Positions 63,223-64,000 of a stretch of DNA of 64,000 bases are shown here, piece by piece. The stretch comes from JAHIQC01 sp964565645 (GTDB lineage Bacteria; Actinomycetota; Coriobacteriia; Anaerosomatales; JAHIQC01): NCBI GenBank assembly GCA_964565645.1, contig CAZMFQ010000009.1, positions 62,001 through 126,000 of the forward strand. Direction: 5' to 3'. Made by a program: the position numbers and the translations under genes. The notes beneath the pieces are model-generated. The model saw only the letters and a program-made list of their open reading frames with translations, did not search any database and was not told the DNA's origin. The number at the start of each line of letters is the position of its first letter. Position 1 is the stretch's first letter.

Positions 63223-63825
63223 TTAATCTCCGGCGTCGCCATCGCTGATTCTCGCTGGCAGCGCCTCTTTCCGACGTCCTGACCTGCAGCCCGCAACAAT
63301 CGTGAACAGCGCTGAGGCGATGCCGATTGCCATCCATAGATCCCCCAAGCTCGCCAGCCCTCGGAATCCCGGAGGACCGGGAACAGGGATCACATCCGCC
63401 AGAATCGGAATGTGAGTATTCGCAGAGAGGGGGACGTGAATCCATGAGGCGTTCAGGCGCTGCTGTGCCGTAGCCACGGCTACGTCGGACAGACCTACAA
63501 GCGATACCGGCATACCACCGTTCGAGCAAATCACGACGCAATTCAAGAGCACTCCGATTGCAACAACACCCATGCCAGTAACGTGTCGGTTTGCCAAGCA
63601 TGCCACCAGTATCGCCATGGTAGATACTGGCCAAATGACACGAACGGCCACCGAATGAGACATGCCGGCATATTCAAGCCACAGCGGTGCCGTCAATTGA
63701 AGCACGAGACCACACAGCAACATCCACCAGTACCGGAAGTGCATGTCTTCAAGCGCATGAAGTGATCCGCCTGAAGCAAGGCCAAGCACCAAACCGGCGC
63801 CTACAGAGATCGCAAGAAGAGTCAC
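63223..63825 (-). CDS. DUF5317 membrane protein
   Basis: A 200-residue membrane protein. Five hydrophobic helices are visible. The loop VVICSNGGMPVSLVGLSDVA, the segment HVPLSANTHIPILADVIPVP and the SLGDLWMAIGIA helix are typical of DUF5317. Function unknown. The GTG at 63825 overlaps the upstream gene's stop (GTGA). Confidence 0.8.
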   Translation of the reverse strand: MTLLAISVGAGLVLGLASGGSLHALEDMHFRYWWMLLCGLVLQLTAPLWLEYAGMSHSVAVRVIWPVSTMAILVACLANRHVTGMGVVAIGVLLNCVVICSNGGMPVSLVGLSDVAVATAQQRLNASWIHVPLSANTHIPILADVIPVPGPPGFRGLASLGDLWMAIGIASALFTIVAGCRSGRRKEALPARISDGDAGD

Positions 63826-64000
63826 TTGCGCTCAGCCACACTTCTCAAACGCTGCAGCGCTTCGACAGCAGTCGGATCGTAGAGCGTCCCGGACCCGGCC
63901 AGGACGGGCGCCATATCAAACGATTCGAGTGTCTCACCCGAGTCCTGCATAAGCCCATCCACATCAGATGCAAGTCTGATGATGCGCGCAATTCGGCCGT
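63822..64000 (-). CDS. C-terminal fragment of an HD-GYP-like protein
   Basis: The gene enters from the right edge; 58 residues remain (RIARIIRLASDVDGLMQDSG, then SGTLYDPTAVEALQRLR). The GTLYDP...VEAL motif suggests the end of an HD-GYP (cyclic-di-GMP phosphodiesterase) domain. Only tentative, since the catalytic part is off the window. It overlaps the DUF5317 gene by 3-4 bases. Confidence 0.45.
   Translation of the reverse strand, partial: GRIARIIRLASDVDGLMQDSGETLESFDMAPVLAGSGTLYDPTAVEALQRLRSVAERK

Overview
The window is high-GC DNA (roughly two thirds G+C by eye) with dense, often overlapping genes, strong GGAGG-type ribosome binding sites and mostly minus-strand coding. The organism is probably an anaerobic or facultatively anaerobic Gram-positive actinobacterium, perhaps Coriobacteriia-like. 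The pointers are a C-terminal set of cell-wall-binding type 2 (CWB2) repeats, a BTAD/MalT-like regulator, an L,D-transpeptidase, a minimal SufC-SufB pair, and a free-living diazotroph gene set with NifI1/NifI2 post-translational switch proteins. The lineage is inference; no rRNA lies in the window.

Region 1 (1-13.5 kb) is a molybdenum nitrogenase island. The tail of a NifA/NtrC-type activator is followed by a cell-wall enzyme and a flavin-type oxidoreductase. Then, on the minus strand, comes a main operon nifH-nifD-nifK-nifEN(fused)-nifX-nifI1-nifI2-ferredoxin and a second unit nifB-modA-modB-modC-mop. Both units start with a sigma-54 (-24/-12) promoter. Each promoter has the same 19-bp palindrome (core GCGACA-N4-TGTCGC) 72-73 bp upstream of its -24 box, which I propose is the NifA-type enhancer of this lineage.

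Region 2 (13.5-30.6 kb) is mostly housekeeping: a small membrane/URO-D-like operon, ssrA (tmRNA) and smpB with a PIN toxin-antitoxin pair between them, an M42 aminopeptidase, a flavodoxin, sufC-sufB behind an IscR/Rrf2-like operator, a CLC channel with CBS domains, RNase R, and ftsE-ftsX-ctp.

Region 3 (28.8-36.9 kb) is a nearly complete Calvin-cycle locus. A two-subunit transketolase is transcribed divergently from cbbL-cbbS-cbbX-cbbF-cbbP-cbbA. The RuBisCO is red-type form I, with its CbbX activase. Nitrogen and carbon fixation thus lie within about 25 kb.

Region 4 (36.9-43.5 kb) is accessory DNA: a 5'-truncated Rhs gene with a toxin-like tail and an overlapping putative immunity lipoprotein, joined head-on to a 3'-truncated abiEii plus intact abiEi, then a PIN/ribbon-helix-helix pair, a YitT transporter and a PHP phosphoesterase.

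Region 5 (43.5-54.5 kb) reads as one minus-strand cell-surface operon: a Tat-exported binding protein, a GNAT acetyltransferase, a small DUF6916-like protein, three tail-collar paralogues and a 2,434-residue mosaic CWB2 surface protein.

Region 6 (54.6-64 kb) has prfB, a RelE/YefM-like pair, secA with a tiny membrane protein behind it, a 394-bp gap with a strong hairpin, a large BTAD-type ATPase regulator, a DUF5317 membrane protein and the tail of an HD-GYP-like protein.
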